A stretch of DNA of 64,000 nt from Stenotrophomonas maltophilia (GCF_002799245.1 NZ_NEQV01000002.1:992001-1056000); one strand, 5' to 3'; shown: positions 17,475-26,652, counted from the first letter of the stretch. Notes: generated from the letters alone by a model not told the origin. Program-made: numbers and translations.

Positions 17475-18818
17475 ATGAGCGATAGCCCGCACCTCCCCGA
17501 AGCCTGCGACCTGCTCATCGAAGCCGGTTATGTCGTTCCGATCGAGCCGCATGCGGTGGTGCTGGAAGACCACGCCGTCGCCGTGCGTGGCAGTGAGATC
17601 GTGGCCATCCTGCCGCGTGCCGAGGCGCGCGCGCGGTTCCGTGCCGCGCAGGTGGTCAGCCGTCCCGAAGCCGCACTGATGCCGGGCCTGGTCAATGCGC
17701 ACACGCACAACCCGATGACCCTGCTGCGCGGCGTCGCCGACGACCTGCCGCTGATGACCTGGCTGCAGCAGCACATCTGGCCGGTGGAAGCGGCGGTGAT
17801 CGGCCCCGAGTTCGTTGCCGACGGCACCACGCTGGCCATCGCCGAGATGCTGCGCGGCGGCACCACCTGTGCCAACGAGAACTACTTCTTCGGCGACGTG
17901 CAGGCCGCGGTCTACAAGAAGCATGGTTTCCGCGCGCTGGTCGGCGCGGTGATCATCGACTTCCCCACCGCCTGGGCCAAGACCGACGACGAGTACTTCG
18001 CCAAGGCCGGTGAACTGCACGACCAGTGGCGCACCGATCCGCTGATCGGCACCGCGTTCGCGCCGCATGCGCCGTATACGGTGAACGATGCCAACTTCGA
18101 GCGGGTGCGGATGCTGTCCGACCAGCTCGACATGCAGGTGCACCTGCACACCCACGAGACCGCGCAGGAAATCAACGATTCGATCAGGCTGCACGGCCAG
18201 CGCCCGCTGGCGCGGCTGGATCGCCTCGGCCTGGTCAACGACCGCCTGATCGCGGTGCACATGACCCAGCTGACCGACGCGGAAATCCACCTGTGCGCCG
18301 AGCGTGGCGTCAGCGTGGTGCACTGCCCGGAATCGAACCTGAAGCTGGCCTCCGGATTCTGCCCGGCCTGCGCCCTGCAGCGCGCCGGCGTGAACCTGGC
18401 GATCGGCACCGACGGCTGTGCCAGCAACAACGACCTGGACATGTTCAGCGAGAACCGCACCGCGGCGATCCTGGCCAAGGCCGTGGCCGATGATGCCACC
18501 GCGCTGGATGCGGCCACCACGCTGCGCGCGTCCACGCTGGGCGGTGCGCGCGCGCTGGGCTTCGGTGACCGCATCGGTTCGATCGAAGCCGGCAAGCAGG
18601 CCGACCTGGTCTGCGTCGACCTGTCCGCGCTGGAAACGCAGCCGCTGCACAACGTGCTGTCGCAGCTGGTGTACGCCACCGGCCGCCAGCAGGTCAGCGA
18701 CGTCTGGATTGCCGGCAAGCCGAAGCTGGTGCAGCGCGAGCTGGTCGGCATGGACCTGCCGGGCATCATCGCCAACGCGCGCCAGTGGCGCGAGCGCATC
18801 CGCCATATCCGCGCCTGA
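17475..18818 (+). CDS. mtaD: 5-methylthioadenosine/S-adenosylhomocysteine deaminase
   Basis: A 447-residue metal-dependent amidohydrolase of the TRZ/ATZ group. Metal ligands are visible in [26 protein letters not shown] (histidine cluster), IAVHMTQL and [13 protein letters not shown]. It probably deaminates methylthioadenosine and S-adenosylhomocysteine in SAM by-product salvage. The downstream order ubiG-HAD phosphatase is the same as I recall in Pseudomonas aeruginosa (PA3170-PA3172), where the first gene was assigned as an MTA deaminase. That supports the call over guanine or chlorohydrolase activities, but the substrate is not proven by sequence. Confidence 0.85.
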   Translation: MSDSPHLPEACDLLIEAGYVVPIEPHAVVLEDHAVAVRGSEIVAILPRAEARARFRAAQVVSRPEAALMPGLVNAHTHNPMTLLRGVADDLPLMTWLQQHIWPVEAAVIGPEFVADGTTLAIAEMLRGGTTCANENYFFGDVQAAVYKKHGFRALVGAVIIDFPTAWAKTDDEYFAKAGELHDQWRTDPLIGTAFAPHAPYTVNDANFERVRMLSDQLDMQVHLHTHETAQEINDSIRLHGQRPLARLDRLGLVNDRLIAVHMTQLTDAEIHLCAERGVSVVHCPESNLKLASGFCPACALQRAGVNLAIGTDGCASNNDLDMFSENRTAAILAKAVADDATALDAATTLRASTLGGARALGFGDRIGSIEAGKQADLVCVDLSALETQPLHNVLSQLVYATGRQQVSDVWIAGKPKLVQRELVGMDLPGIIANARQWRERIRHIRA

Positions 18819-18843
18819 TCCCTGGCGCCGCAAGGACACCCTC

Positions 18844-19560
18844 ATGACTGCCCCCCACGCTTCCTCCAATTTCGATCAGGCCGAGCTGGACAAGTTCGCC
18901 GCTCTGGCCAACCGCTGGTGGGACGCTGATGGCCCGCAGAAGCCGCTGCATGCGCTCAATCCGGTGCGCCTGCAGTACGTCGCGGATCGCGTGCCGCTGC
19001 GCGGCGCACGCGTGCTCGACATCGGTTGCGGTGGCGGCCTGTTGAGCGAAGCGCTGGCGCAGGCCGGCGCCGACGTCACCGCCATCGACCTGGCCCCGGA
19101 ACTGGTCAAGGTCGCGCGGCTGCATGCGCTGGAAAGCGGCGCCAAGGTCGACTACCGGGTCCAGGCCGCCGAGGATCTGGCCGCTGAGCAGCCGGGCAGT
19201 TTCGATGTGGTCACCTGCATGGAGATGCTCGAGCACGTGCCCGATCCCGGCGCAGTCATCGAAGCCTGCAAGCGCCTGCTGAAGCCGGGCGGTCACCTGT
19301 TCCTGTCGACCATCAACCGCACCGCTGCCGCCTTCGCGGTGGCGATTGTCGGTGCCGAGTACGTGGCGCGGCTGCTGCCCAAGGGCACCCACCACTACCA
19401 GGAATTCATCAAGCCGGCCGAGCTGGCACGCTGGCTGCGCGAGGCCGACCTGCAGCTGGCGGATGTCAGCGGCATGGCCTACGAGCCGTGGCGCAACCAT
19501 GCCCGCCTGAGCAGCCGCACCGACATCAACTATCTGGCTTACGCGGTCAAGCCGGCATGA
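18844..19560 (+). CDS. ubiG: ubiquinone biosynthesis O-methyltransferase UbiG
   Basis: A 238-residue SAM-dependent methyltransferase that performs both O-methylations in ubiquinone synthesis at the membrane surface. N-terminal [25 protein letters not shown] is a UbiG hallmark; SAM motif I is [13 protein letters not shown]; then EMLEHVPDP and [19 protein letters not shown], the membrane-binding insertion. A Shine-Dalgarno (AAGGA) lies at proper distance, and the stop overlaps the next start (ATGA), coupling it to the HAD phosphatase. Confidence 0.96.
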   Translation: MTAPHASSNFDQAELDKFAALANRWWDADGPQKPLHALNPVRLQYVADRVPLRGARVLDIGCGGGLLSEALAQAGADVTAIDLAPELVKVARLHALESGAKVDYRVQAAEDLAAEQPGSFDVVTCMEMLEHVPDPGAVIEACKRLLKPGGHLFLSTINRTAAAFAVAIVGAEYVARLLPKGTHHYQEFIKPAELARWLREADLQLADVSGMAYEPWRNHARLSSRTDINYLAYAVKPA

Positions 19561-20252
19561 CCTCCGCCCGCTTCCCGCGCGCGGTGTTGTTCGACCTGGA
19601 TGGCACCTTGCTGGACAGCGCGCCGGACTTCGTCGCCACCTGCAACGCGATGCTGGCCGAACGTGGCCGTGCGCCGGTCGATCCGGCGCAGCTGCGGCCG
19701 GTGGTCTCGAAGGGCTCGCGTGCCATGGTGGGGGCCGCCTTCCCGGACCTGGATACCACCGCGCGCGATGCGCTGATCCCGGAATTCCTGCAGCGCTATG
19801 AAGCGTTGATCGGCCAGCACGCCGTTCTGTTCGATGGCGTGGCCGGCATGCTTGCCGCGCTGGATGACGCCGGTACGGTGTGGGGCATCGTCACCAACAA
19901 GCCCGAGTACCTGGCGCGCTTGATCCTGCCGCAGTACGGCTGGCAGCAGCGCTGCGCGGTGCTGGTCGGCGGTGACAGCCTGGCCGAGCGCAAGCCGCAC
20001 CCGCTGCCGCTGCTGCACGCCGCGCAGGCGATCGGTATCGCCGCCGAAGACTGCGTGTACGTCGGCGATGACGAGCGCGACATCGTCGCTGCGCGTGCGG
20101 CAGCCATGCCGTCGGTGGCGGCGCTGTGGGGCTACCGCCTGCACAGCGACGACCCGCTGGCCTGGCAGGCCGACGTGCTGGTCGAGAACGCCGAACTTCT
20201 GCAACTGGCCAGTCTCTGGCCGACCCGGCCGGCAGCCCCGGCCCAGCCGTAA
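19557..20252 (+). CDS. HAD-family sugar phosphatase (MupP/Gph-like)
   Basis: A 231-residue HAD hydrolase. The nucleophile motif is [13 protein letters not shown] (residues about 12-24), motif II IVTNKP, the Lys in AERKPHP and motif [13 protein letters not shown]. Automatic annotation would give phosphoglycolate phosphatase (gph). The position directly after ubiG is that of P. aeruginosa mupP, an N-acetylmuramic-acid 6-phosphate phosphatase of the cell-wall recycling shortcut that bypasses de novo UDP-MurNAc synthesis and affects fosfomycin and beta-lactam response. I favour MupP by synteny. The two functions cannot be separated by the motifs alone. Confidence 0.8.
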   Translation: MTSARFPRAVLFDLDGTLLDSAPDFVATCNAMLAERGRAPVDPAQLRPVVSKGSRAMVGAAFPDLDTTARDALIPEFLQRYEALIGQHAVLFDGVAGMLAALDDAGTVWGIVTNKPEYLARLILPQYGWQQRCAVLVGGDSLAERKPHPLPLLHAAQAIGIAAEDCVYVGDDERDIVAARAAAMPSVAALWGYRLHSDDPLAWQADVLVENAELLQLASLWPTRPAAPAQP

Positions 20253-20263
20253 GGAATGACGTA

Positions 20264-20983
20264 GTGAGCAGTACCGCGCTGGACAGTTTCCTCGACAAGT
20301 GGCGCAGCCGTTGGCCGGAATGGTCGGTGGCCGCCCCGTTCGTGGCCGAATCGCAACGCGAGCTTGCAGTGGCGTGGTTCGCGCTGCTGCAGGAGTTCGA
20401 CGACATGCTCAACACCGGCGGTGATCCGCTGCCGGCCGACGCCAAGCTGGCGTGGTGGGGCGAGGAACTGCGCAGCTGGGCCGCGCATCGTTCGCGCCAT
20501 CCGCTGGGCCGCCTGCTGGAACCGGTGCGTGCGCCGTGGGCACAGCTGGCCGAAGCGCTGCCGGATCTGGTTGAGGCGCGTACCGTCGCGCTGGATGCGG
20601 CCGGTGCCGAGCGTGCGCTGGCGAACTACGCCGAGGCCGTAGCCGCAGTGGAGGCGGCCTTGTTCGCTGGAAAGCCGGGTAATGGCACACCGCGCAGCGG
20701 CGCCGGTCGCGCAGTGCAGCTGCAGACCCTGGCCCAGCGCCTGCAGGATGCCGGCGTGGCAGGTGTACCGCGCAGCCTGCTGGACGGTGATGCCAGCACC
20801 GCCGCGCAGCGCTGGGCACAGCATCTGTTGAAGGGGTGGGGCACCCGCGTGCCCGGCCCGCGCCCGCGCCGCGTGTGGTCCAGCCTGGCGCGTGCCCGTG
20901 TCGTCGCGCAGGCCGCAGGCAAGCCGATTGAAGCCACTCCCGTGCGCACTCTGTTGCGCGTGTGGTGGGCTGCGCGCGGCTGA
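20264..20983 (+). CDS. squalene/phytoene synthase-like protein
   Basis: A 239-residue, all-helical protein starting at GTG 20264 with AAGGA 9 bases upstream. The segment LLQEFDDML (about 46-54) and LAWWGEELRSW (about 65-75) resemble the first aspartate-rich motif and the following WWREEL block of trans-isoprenyl diphosphate synthases. The protein is shorter than true squalene synthases, and the second DxxxD motif is not evident, so it may be a non-catalytic or divergent member. It sits 11 bases after the HAD phosphatase. Its 3' end has been copied in the 167-bp tandem duplication downstream. Confidence 0.6.
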   Translation: MSSTALDSFLDKWRSRWPEWSVAAPFVAESQRELAVAWFALLQEFDDMLNTGGDPLPADAKLAWWGEELRSWAAHRSRHPLGRLLEPVRAPWAQLAEALPDLVEARTVALDAAGAERALANYAEAVAAVEAALFAGKPGNGTPRSGAGRAVQLQTLAQRLQDAGVAGVPRSLLDGDASTAAQRWAQHLLKGWGTRVPGPRPRRVWSSLARARVVAQAAGKPIEATPVRTLLRVWWAARG

Positions 20984-21286
20984 TCCGCTGGCCGCATCGC
21001 GTGATGAGCCGAGCATGGGCTCGGCTCTACAGATTCCCTGCCTGCTGTAGAGCCGAGCCCACGCTCGGCTGCCTTTCTGCGCTACTTGCGCTCCAGCACC
21101 AGCAACGGGTCGATGCGGGGTTGCGCGTGTGGTGGGCTGCGCGCGGCTGATCCGCTGGCCGCATCGCGTGATGAGCCGAGCATGGGCTCGGCTCTGCAGA
21201 TTCCCTGCCTGCTGTAGAGCCGAGCCCACGCTCGGCTGCCTTTCTGCGCTACTTGCGCTCCAGCACCAGCAACGGGTCGATGCGGG
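20953..21286. repeat. 167-bp tandem duplication spanning two gene ends
   Basis: Copy 1 (20953-21119) and copy 2 (21120-21286) differ at one base (A at 21029, G at 21196). Each copy holds the last 31 bases of the squalene-synthase-like gene, a pair of SMAG palindromes and the last about 38 bases of the minus-strand M23 peptidase gene. So the real 3' end of the first gene lies in copy 1 and that of the peptidase gene in copy 2; each has a gene-end remnant in the other copy. No other gene is visible between 20984 and 21248. Confidence 0.95.
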
Positions 21287-22094
21287 TATCGAACCAGTTC
21301 ATGCCCCAGTGCAGGTGCGGGCCGGTGGCACGGCCGGTGGCGCCGACCGCGGCGATCACCTGGCCCTGTTCCACGCGATCACCGACCTTTACGTCGATGC
21401 GCGACAGGTGCAGGAAGTTGGAACTGACCCCGAAACCGTGGTCGAGCAGCAGCGTGCCACCGGTCAGATACAGGTCCGGGCCGGCGAAGGTGACGATGCC
21501 GGCGGCAGGCGCCTTCACGGGCGTGCCGGTCGGTACCGCGATGTCCATGCCGGAATGACCGGCGCCGGGCTGGCCGTTGTACACGCGTGCGTTGCCGAAG
21601 CGGCCGCTGATGCGGCCCTGCACCGGCCAGATGAAGGTCTGGGTGAAGTCGGTACGGTCGTCATCGCGGGCGCGTGCGGCGGTCACCTGTGCCTGCTCGC
21701 GCTTGATCCGCTCGGCAATCGCCGGCGGCGGATTGACCGTCTTCGGCGGCACGCCATTGACCCGCTCGGTGGGCCAGTCACGCGGCGTCACCGCAATGGT
21801 TTCCGTCTCGCTGCCACCATCGGGGCGTTGCACCTGTACGCGCAGCGGGCCCTTCTCGTCGCGGCCAATGCCGAACACCACGCTGCCATAGCCGCTCACC
21901 CGCAGCTGGCGGCCGGCGTACTGCACGCGGCTGCCGGCAGGAACCTTGCCGATCACCAGTGCGCCCTGCGACGCACTGGCCGGGAACACCACGCGGCTGT
22001 CGATCAGGCTGCCGATGCCATCCTGCGCCTGCGCCGGGGATGCGGAAAACAGGGGCGCGGCCAGCAGCGCCCCGATCAGGAGAACGGAGCGCAT
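21249..22094 (-). CDS. M23 family peptidoglycan endopeptidase (LytM-like)
   Basis: A 281-residue exported protein: signal peptide about 1-23 (ending SPAQAQ), an N-terminal region resembling a beta-rich stalk domain (about 30-105), a charged helix (AERIKREQAQV), then the LytM zinc domain. HSGMD gives the HxxxD ligands and HLHWG the HxH motif, both intact, so it should be an active endopeptidase. The homologous protein starts at MRSVLLIGALL. The start shares one base with the dihydroorotase stop (TGATG), implying coupling. Its last 38 bases are inside the tandem duplication. Confidence 0.88.
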   Translation of the reverse strand: MRSVLLIGALLAAPLFSASPAQAQDGIGSLIDSRVVFPASASQGALVIGKVPAGSRVQYAGRQLRVSGYGSVVFGIGRDEKGPLRVQVQRPDGGSETETIAVTPRDWPTERVNGVPPKTVNPPPAIAERIKREQAQVTAARARDDDRTDFTQTFIWPVQGRISGRFGNARVYNGQPGAGHSGMDIAVPTGTPVKAPAAGIVTFAGPDLYLTGGTLLLDHGFGVSSNFLHLSRIDVKVGDRVEQGQVIAAVGATGRATGPHLHWGMNWFDTRIDPLLVLERK

Positions 22095-23440
22095 CAGCGG
22101 TCGTAGGTCATGCGCTGGCCGGCGGGCTCGCCCACCAGCTTGCTGCCGTCCCACACCAGCTGGCCATTGACCCAGGTGGAGGCAATGCGCGAACGGAACG
22201 TGGTGCCCTCGAACGGCGACCAGCCGCACTTGGACAGCACGTCCTCGCGCTTGACCGTGAACGGCACATCCTCAACCAGTACCAGGTCGGCAAAGTACCC
22301 TTCACGCAGGAAGCCACGCTCCTCGACGTCGAACAGCTGTGCCGGCGCATGGGCGAACTTCTCCACCACCTGCTCGCGGGTCAGCTTGCCTTCGTGCACG
22401 CGCTCCAGCGCGGCCACCAGCGCGTACTGCACCAGCGGCAGGCCCGACGGCGCCTGCGCGTAGGGCTTCTGCTTCTCTTCCCAGGTATGCGGCGCATGGT
22501 CGGTGGCCAGCACGTCCAGCACGTCGTCGGCCAGCGCAGCGGTGATCGCCTCGCGGTCGGACACTTCCTTGATGGCCGGGTTGCACTTGATCAGGTTGCC
22601 CTTGGTCGCATAGTCCGGCCGCGCGAAGTGCAGGAAGTGCACGCAGGTTTCAGCGGTGATCTGCTTGCGGCTGCCGTCGGCGCGGATCAGCGGGCCCTTC
22701 TCGAACAGCGCCAGCTCGTCGGCGGTGGAGATGTGCAGCACGTGCAGGCGCGTGCCGTGCTTGCGCGCCAGCGACATCGCCAGGCGGGTCGACTTGATGC
22801 AGGCTTCGCGCGAGCGGATGTCCGGGTGCATGTCCGGGGTCAGCGCGTCGCCGTACTTCTCCTGGAAGGCCTTCAGGTTGGCATCGATCATCGGCGTGTC
22901 TTCGCAGTGCGTGATGATCGGGGTCGGGCATTCGCGGAAGATCGCATCCAGCGTTTCCGGGTTGTCGACCAGCATGTTGCCGGTCGAAGCACCCATGAAC
23001 ACCTTCACGCCCGGGGCCTTCTTCGGGTCCAGGGCGCGGATCGCGTCCAGGTTGTCATTGCTGGCGCCGTGGTAGAAGCCGTAGTTGGCCCAGGCACGGC
23101 CGCGGGCGAGCTCGTACTTGGCTTCCAGGATGGTCGAATCCAGCGTCGGCGGGTTGGTGTTGGGCATGTCCATGAAGCTGGTCAGGCCACCGGCCACGGC
23201 CGCGGCCGATTCGCTGGCGATATCGCCCTTGTGGGTCAGGCCCGGTTCGCGGAAGTGCACCTGGTCATCGATCATGCCGGGCAGCAGCCAGCGCCCGGCC
23301 GCGTCCACCACCTGCTCGCCGTCGCGCGGCGCCAGCCCACTGCCGATCTGCGCGATGCGGCCGTTCTCGATGCGCAGGTCGCCGTCGAAGGTGCGGCCTT
23401 CGTTGACCATGCGGGCGTTGGTGATGAGGGTGGAGGACAT
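22094..23440 (-). CDS. pyrC: dihydroorotase (class I, PyrC/PyrX type)
   Basis: A 448-residue zinc amidohydrolase of pyrimidine synthesis that closes carbamoyl-aspartate to dihydroorotate. Metal and substrate motifs are complete: DDQVHFREPGLTHKGDI near residues 59-75, MDMPNTNP, THCED, HVLHISTADEL and ATDHAPHTWEEK. This is the longer class I form, not the 350-residue E. coli PyrC. Intact metal ligands argue against an inactive PyrC' subunit. A one-base gap separates it from yidD upstream, and it overlaps the M23 peptidase downstream, so the three probably form one transcript. Confidence 0.92.
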   Translation of the reverse strand: MSSTLITNARMVNEGRTFDGDLRIENGRIAQIGSGLAPRDGEQVVDAAGRWLLPGMIDDQVHFREPGLTHKGDIASESAAAVAGGLTSFMDMPNTNPPTLDSTILEAKYELARGRAWANYGFYHGASNDNLDAIRALDPKKAPGVKVFMGASTGNMLVDNPETLDAIFRECPTPIITHCEDTPMIDANLKAFQEKYGDALTPDMHPDIRSREACIKSTRLAMSLARKHGTRLHVLHISTADELALFEKGPLIRADGSRKQITAETCVHFLHFARPDYATKGNLIKCNPAIKEVSDREAITAALADDVLDVLATDHAPHTWEEKQKPYAQAPSGLPLVQYALVAALERVHEGKLTREQVVEKFAHAPAQLFDVEERGFLREGYFADLVLVEDVPFTVKREDVLSKCGWSPFEGTTFRSRIASTWVNGQLVWDGSKLVGEPAGQRMTYDR

Positions 23441-23441
23441 G

Positions 23442-23696
23442 TCAGTGTTTTCCTGTGCAACGGCAAGAGGGGGCGTCGGGGGACTCGGGCACGGGGTCGA
23501 AGCCGCCGGGATGGAACGGGTGGCAGCGGCCCAGCCTGCGCGCAGCCAGCCAGCTGCCGCGCAGCGGGCCGTGTCGCGAGATGGCATCCATCGCGTATTC
23601 AGAACAGCTCGGCACGAAACGGCAGCGTGGCCCCAGCAAGGGGCTGATGAAGCGCTTGTAGAAGCGCAGCAGGGCGATGAGCAGGCGCGAGATCAC
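23442..23696 (-). CDS. yidD: membrane protein insertion efficiency factor YidD
   Basis: An 84-residue protein with the unmistakable YidD core: [30 protein letters not shown] (about 10-39) and [15 protein letters not shown]. It is thought to help YidC/Sec insert membrane proteins. It is usually placed between rnpA and yidC at the origin; here it stands alone before dihydroorotase, a displaced location also seen, as I recall, in other xanthomonads. The ATG lies close to the end of the 271-bp non-coding region shared with the divergent dksA-like gene. Confidence 0.92.
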   Translation of the reverse strand: MISRLLIALLRFYKRFISPLLGPRCRFVPSCSEYAMDAISRHGPLRGSWLAARRLGRCHPFHPGGFDPVPESPDAPSCRCTGKH

Positions 23697-23967
23697 CCAG
23701 TCATCTTATGCCAGTTGGCATGAAGGCCGCATTTGTGCAGGATGGGCCGTTGGTCGCATGTCGCCGATGGCCTGCGACCGGTACCAGCACCTTCGGGTGC
23801 TGGCCAGGTTCCGTACCGCGCAAGGCGGTCCGTGTTCGTCGGACTGCCCCCAGGGCGCCTTGACTCCAGGACTGAATGGAGCAGGGTGCCGAGGTTGCTG
23901 CTGCGGGTCGGGTAGGCTATAAAGGCCCGCTTTCCCGGGCCCCGGGGAATCCAAGGAAGAGCGTTTC
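23697..23967. promoter_or_regulatory. divergent control region yidD / dksA-like
   Basis: No ORF with gene-like features is seen. It holds a perfect 8-bp hairpin CCAGCACC-TTCG-GGTGCTGG (23784-23803) with a UUCG-type loop. For the plus-strand gene, a TATAAA-like -10 (in GGCTATAAAGGCC, near 23920) is followed by a GC-rich discriminator and a strong Shine-Dalgarno (AAGGAAGA) before the GTG start. The GC-rich discriminator is the kind found at stringently controlled promoters; this is suggestive only. Confidence 0.4.
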
Positions 23968-25194
23968 GTGGCTGCTAAAAAAACTGCAAAGAAGGCCGCA
24001 ACGGCCGCCAAGAAAACCGCCAAGCCTGTTGTGAAGAAGTTGGCGGCAAAGCCCGTTGCCAAGAAGCCGGCCAGCAAGCCGGCGACCAAGGCAGCGTCCT
24101 CGCAACCGGCGGCCAGGAAGGCCACCGCAAAGAAAGCGCCGGTCAAGGCAACCAAGCCGGTGGCGAAGAAGGCCGCTGCGCCCGCCAAGGCCAAGCCAGC
24201 CGCTGCCAGCAAGAAGGCGCCGGTGAAGAAGGCCGTCAGCAAGGCTGCGCCGGTAAAAAAGGCCGCCGCCACGCCGGTGGTCAAGAAGGCAGCAGCCAAG
24301 CCGGCGCCGAAGGCGGTGGTGAAGAAGGCCGCTGCCAAGCCGGTCGCCAAGCCCGCGGCAAAGAAGGTCGCTGCGGCCAAGCCGGTCGCCACGCCTGCTG
24401 CTGTAAAGAAGGTCGCCAAGAATGTCGCCGCGCCGGCCGTAAAGCCGACCCCGGCCCCAGTAGTGAAGTCCGCACCGAAGCCTGCCGCCAAGCCGGCTCC
24501 GGCCAAGCCTGTCCCGGCCAAGACCGTGGCAGTGGCAGCAGCCCAACCGGCCTCCAAGCCGGCCCCGGCCGCCGCTCCTGCTGCTTCGAAGGCCCCGCAA
24601 TCCAAGAATCCCGTGCCCGTTTCGAAATCGCCTGCCAAAACCGCCGTGAAATCCGATTCCGCCCCGAAGACCGTGTCGCGCCCTGTCGGCAAGGTTGCCG
24701 TGGCCGTCGCCGCCCGCTCGGCGGCACCGGCCCCGCGCAGCAAGTACAAGGTGGTCGAGTACAAGACCGACGAGGCCACTGGCCGCCCGATCCTGCCGGC
24801 TGGCTACAAGCCGTCCTCGGAAGAGGAATACATGAGCCCGCTGCAGCAGGAATATTTCCGTCAGCGCCTGCAGAACTGGCGTGCGGATCTGGTGGAAGAG
24901 TCCAAGCAGACCATCGAGAACCTGCGCGAGGAAGTGCGTGACATCGGCGACGAAGCCGAGCGCGCGACCCGCGAGACCGAGAACTCGCTGGAACTGCGTA
25001 CCCGCGACCGCTACCGCAAGCTGATCGGCAAGATCGACAGCACCCTGAAGCGCCTGGAAGCCGGCGACTACGGTTACTGCGTCGATACCGGCGAAGAAAT
25101 CGGCCTGGAGCGCCTGGAAGCGCGTCTGACCGCCGAGCGCACCATCGACGCCCAGGAGCGTTGGGAGCACCTGCAGAAGCAGCAGGGCGACTGA
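23968..25194 (+). CDS. dksA: DksA/TraR-family protein with long histone-H1-like N-terminal tail
   Basis: A 408-residue protein starting at GTG. Residues 1 to about 255 are a Lys/Ala/Pro repeat tail (AKK, KPA and KKA units) like bacterial histone-H1 homologues. Residues about 258-408 are a full DksA: N-terminal helix (SSEEEYMSPLQQEYFRQRL), coiled coil with the catalytic tip DxxDxA intact (Asp325, Asp328, Ala330), then ENSLELRTRDRYRKLIGKID and the finger. The finger has one Cys (Cys371), with Thr374, Thr392 and Ala395 at the other ligand positions, so zinc binding in the usual way is lost. It should act with ppGpp on RNA polymerase; the tail may bind nucleic acid. A strong terminator follows. 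Confidence 0.88.
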   Translation: MAAKKTAKKAATAAKKTAKPVVKKLAAKPVAKKPASKPATKAASSQPAARKATAKKAPVKATKPVAKKAAAPAKAKPAAASKKAPVKKAVSKAAPVKKAAATPVVKKAAAKPAPKAVVKKAAAKPVAKPAAKKVAAAKPVATPAAVKKVAKNVAAPAVKPTPAPVVKSAPKPAAKPAPAKPVPAKTVAVAAAQPASKPAPAAAPAASKAPQSKNPVPVSKSPAKTAVKSDSAPKTVSRPVGKVAVAVAARSAAPAPRSKYKVVEYKTDEATGRPILPAGYKPSSEEEYMSPLQQEYFRQRLQNWRADLVEESKQTIENLREEVRDIGDEAERATRETENSLELRTRDRYRKLIGKIDSTLKRLEAGDYGYCVDTGEEIGLERLEARLTAERTIDAQERWEHLQKQQGD

Positions 25195-25220
25195 TTCCCG
25201 GTCGTTGCGTGGTCATGCAG

Positions 25221-25246
25221 AAAACCCGGCCTCGGCCGGGTTTTTT
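25221..25246 (+). terminator. intrinsic terminator of the dksA-like gene
   Basis: AAAACCCGGCC / GGCCGGGTTTT stem followed by a further T run, 26 bases after the stop codon. Confidence 0.88.
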
Positions 25247-25257
25247 GTCAGCAGAAG

Positions 25258-25403
25258 CAGCCGAGCATGGGCTCGGCTCTACAACGTGCCGGTGCGCGGC
25301 GGGAAAGCCGGCCTTCGCGGGCGGTCGCTGTAGAGCCGAGCCCACGCTCGGCTCAGGCCGCGGCCGGAGCAGAAGCAGCCGAGCATGGGCTCGGCTCTAC
25401 AGG
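25258..25403. repeat. SMAG/REP cluster, three palindromes
   Basis: Inverted unit ending GCTCTAC (25258-25282), direct unit GTAGAGCCGAGCCCACGCTCGGC (from 25329), and a second inverted unit (25377-25401). It fills the convergent gap between the dksA-like gene and the MFS gene; the last unit reaches to within four bases of the MFS stop codon. Confidence 0.85.
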
Positions 25404-25404
25404 T

Positions 25405-26652
25405 TCATTGCAGGTCGCGAAGATTCAACTTCCGCAGCGTCGGGTTCTTCCAGGCGGTGATCCCGGCCACGCTCAGCACCGCGAACCCACCCAGCACCAC
25501 GGCGGGAACCAGGCCGAGCAGCTTCGCCATCGTGCCGGCATAGAACGCGCCCAGTTCATTGGACGAACTGATGAAGATGCCGTTGATCGACGACACGCGG
25601 CCGCGCATCTCTTCCGGCGTGGCCAGCTGCAGGATGGTCGAGCGGACCACCACCGAGACGCCATCGAAAGCCCCATAGAACAGCAGGATCAGCGCCGACA
25701 GCCAGAAGTGCTGCGACAGCCCGAAGCTGATCACGCACAGGCCGAAGCCGGCCACCGCGAACAGCAGCACGCGGCCGGCATTGCGGTGCAGCGGATGGCG
25801 GGCCAGCCACAGGCCCACGCACACCGAGCCCAGCGCCGGCATTGCGCGCAGGATGCCCAGGCCTTCCGGGCCGTGGTGCAGGATCTCGTGCAGGAACGCC
25901 GGCAGCATCGCCACCACGCCGCCCAGCAGCACCGAGAACATGTCCAGCGCCATCGCGCCGACCATGATCCGGTTGCCGACCACGAAGCGCGCGCCCTCAG
26001 CGATGCTCTTGAAGATCGGGGCGGCCGGGCCGGCATGCACCGGCTCTTCCACCTTCAGAGTGGCCAGGCAGGCCATCGCCACCAGCGCGAAGACGGTGGC
26101 CACCGCGTAGGACAGGCCCTTGCCGCCGAAGCCGACCAGCACGCCCCCCAGCGCCGGGCCGGCGATCATGCCGGCCTGGAACACCACGGCGCCAAGACCG
26201 GCGCCACGGGCGAACTGATCGCGGGCCAGTACCCGCGCGAACAATGCGTTGTAGATTGGCGACAGGAAGGCACGGACCATGCCGGTCAGTGCGATGGCCG
26301 CATAGATCGGCCACACGCCGTCAATCGGCAGCCAGCCCATGGCCACGCTGGTCAATACCAGTGCGGTGGCGATCAGCCCGCAACAGGCGACCATGCCCAG
26401 CCGACGGCGTGGCAGGTGATCCACCAGGTAACCGGCGAACGGGGCCACGCAGAAGAACGGCACGACCTCGGCCAGGCCGATCAGGCCCAGCGAGAACGGA
26501 TTGCGGGTGACTTCGTAGATATGCCAGCCGACGGTGACCGCGACCACCTGGTAGGACAGCATCGCGAAGATGCGGTAGGCCAGCAGCCTGGCGAAACCGG
26601 GGCGGGACAGCAGGCCCAGTGCGCTGTCTTCGGCTGTGGCAGGTTCGCTCAC
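25405..26652 (-). CDS. MFS exporter (EntS/MFS_3 type)
   Basis: A 415-residue transporter with about twelve hydrophobic spans. Typical MFS features include GLAEVVPFFCVAPFAGYLVDHLPRRR (loop 2-3 motif with Asp and Arg cluster) and GRVSSINGIFISSSNELGAF in the second half, as in enterobactin-exporter-like MFS_3 proteins. The start is GTG 26652, whose bases overlap the sufE stop (GTGA), so the two are coupled. No substrate can be assigned. The REP unit directly after the stop may shape the mRNA 3' end. Confidence 0.82.
   Translation of the reverse strand: MSEPATAEDSALGLLSRPGFARLLAYRIFAMLSYQVVAVTVGWHIYEVTRNPFSLGLIGLAEVVPFFCVAPFAGYLVDHLPRRRLGMVACCGLIATALVLTSVAMGWLPIDGVWPIYAAIALTGMVRAFLSPIYNALFARVLARDQFARGAGLGAVVFQAGMIAGPALGGVLVGFGGKGLSYAVATVFALVAMACLATLKVEEPVHAGPAAPIFKSIAEGARFVVGNRIMVGAMALDMFSVLLGGVVAMLPAFLHEILHHGPEGLGILRAMPALGSVCVGLWLARHPLHRNAGRVLLFAVAGFGLCVISFGLSQHFWLSALILLFYGAFDGVSVVVRSTILQLATPEEMRGRVSSINGIFISSSNELGAFYAGTMAKLLGLVPAVVLGGFAVLSVAGITAWKNPTLRKLNLRDLQ

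Noticed and set aside
22094..23440. Inactive dihydroorotase-like PyrC' subunit
   Set aside because: All metal-ligand motifs (HFR, THCED, HIS, TDHAPH) are intact and no pyrB is adjacent.
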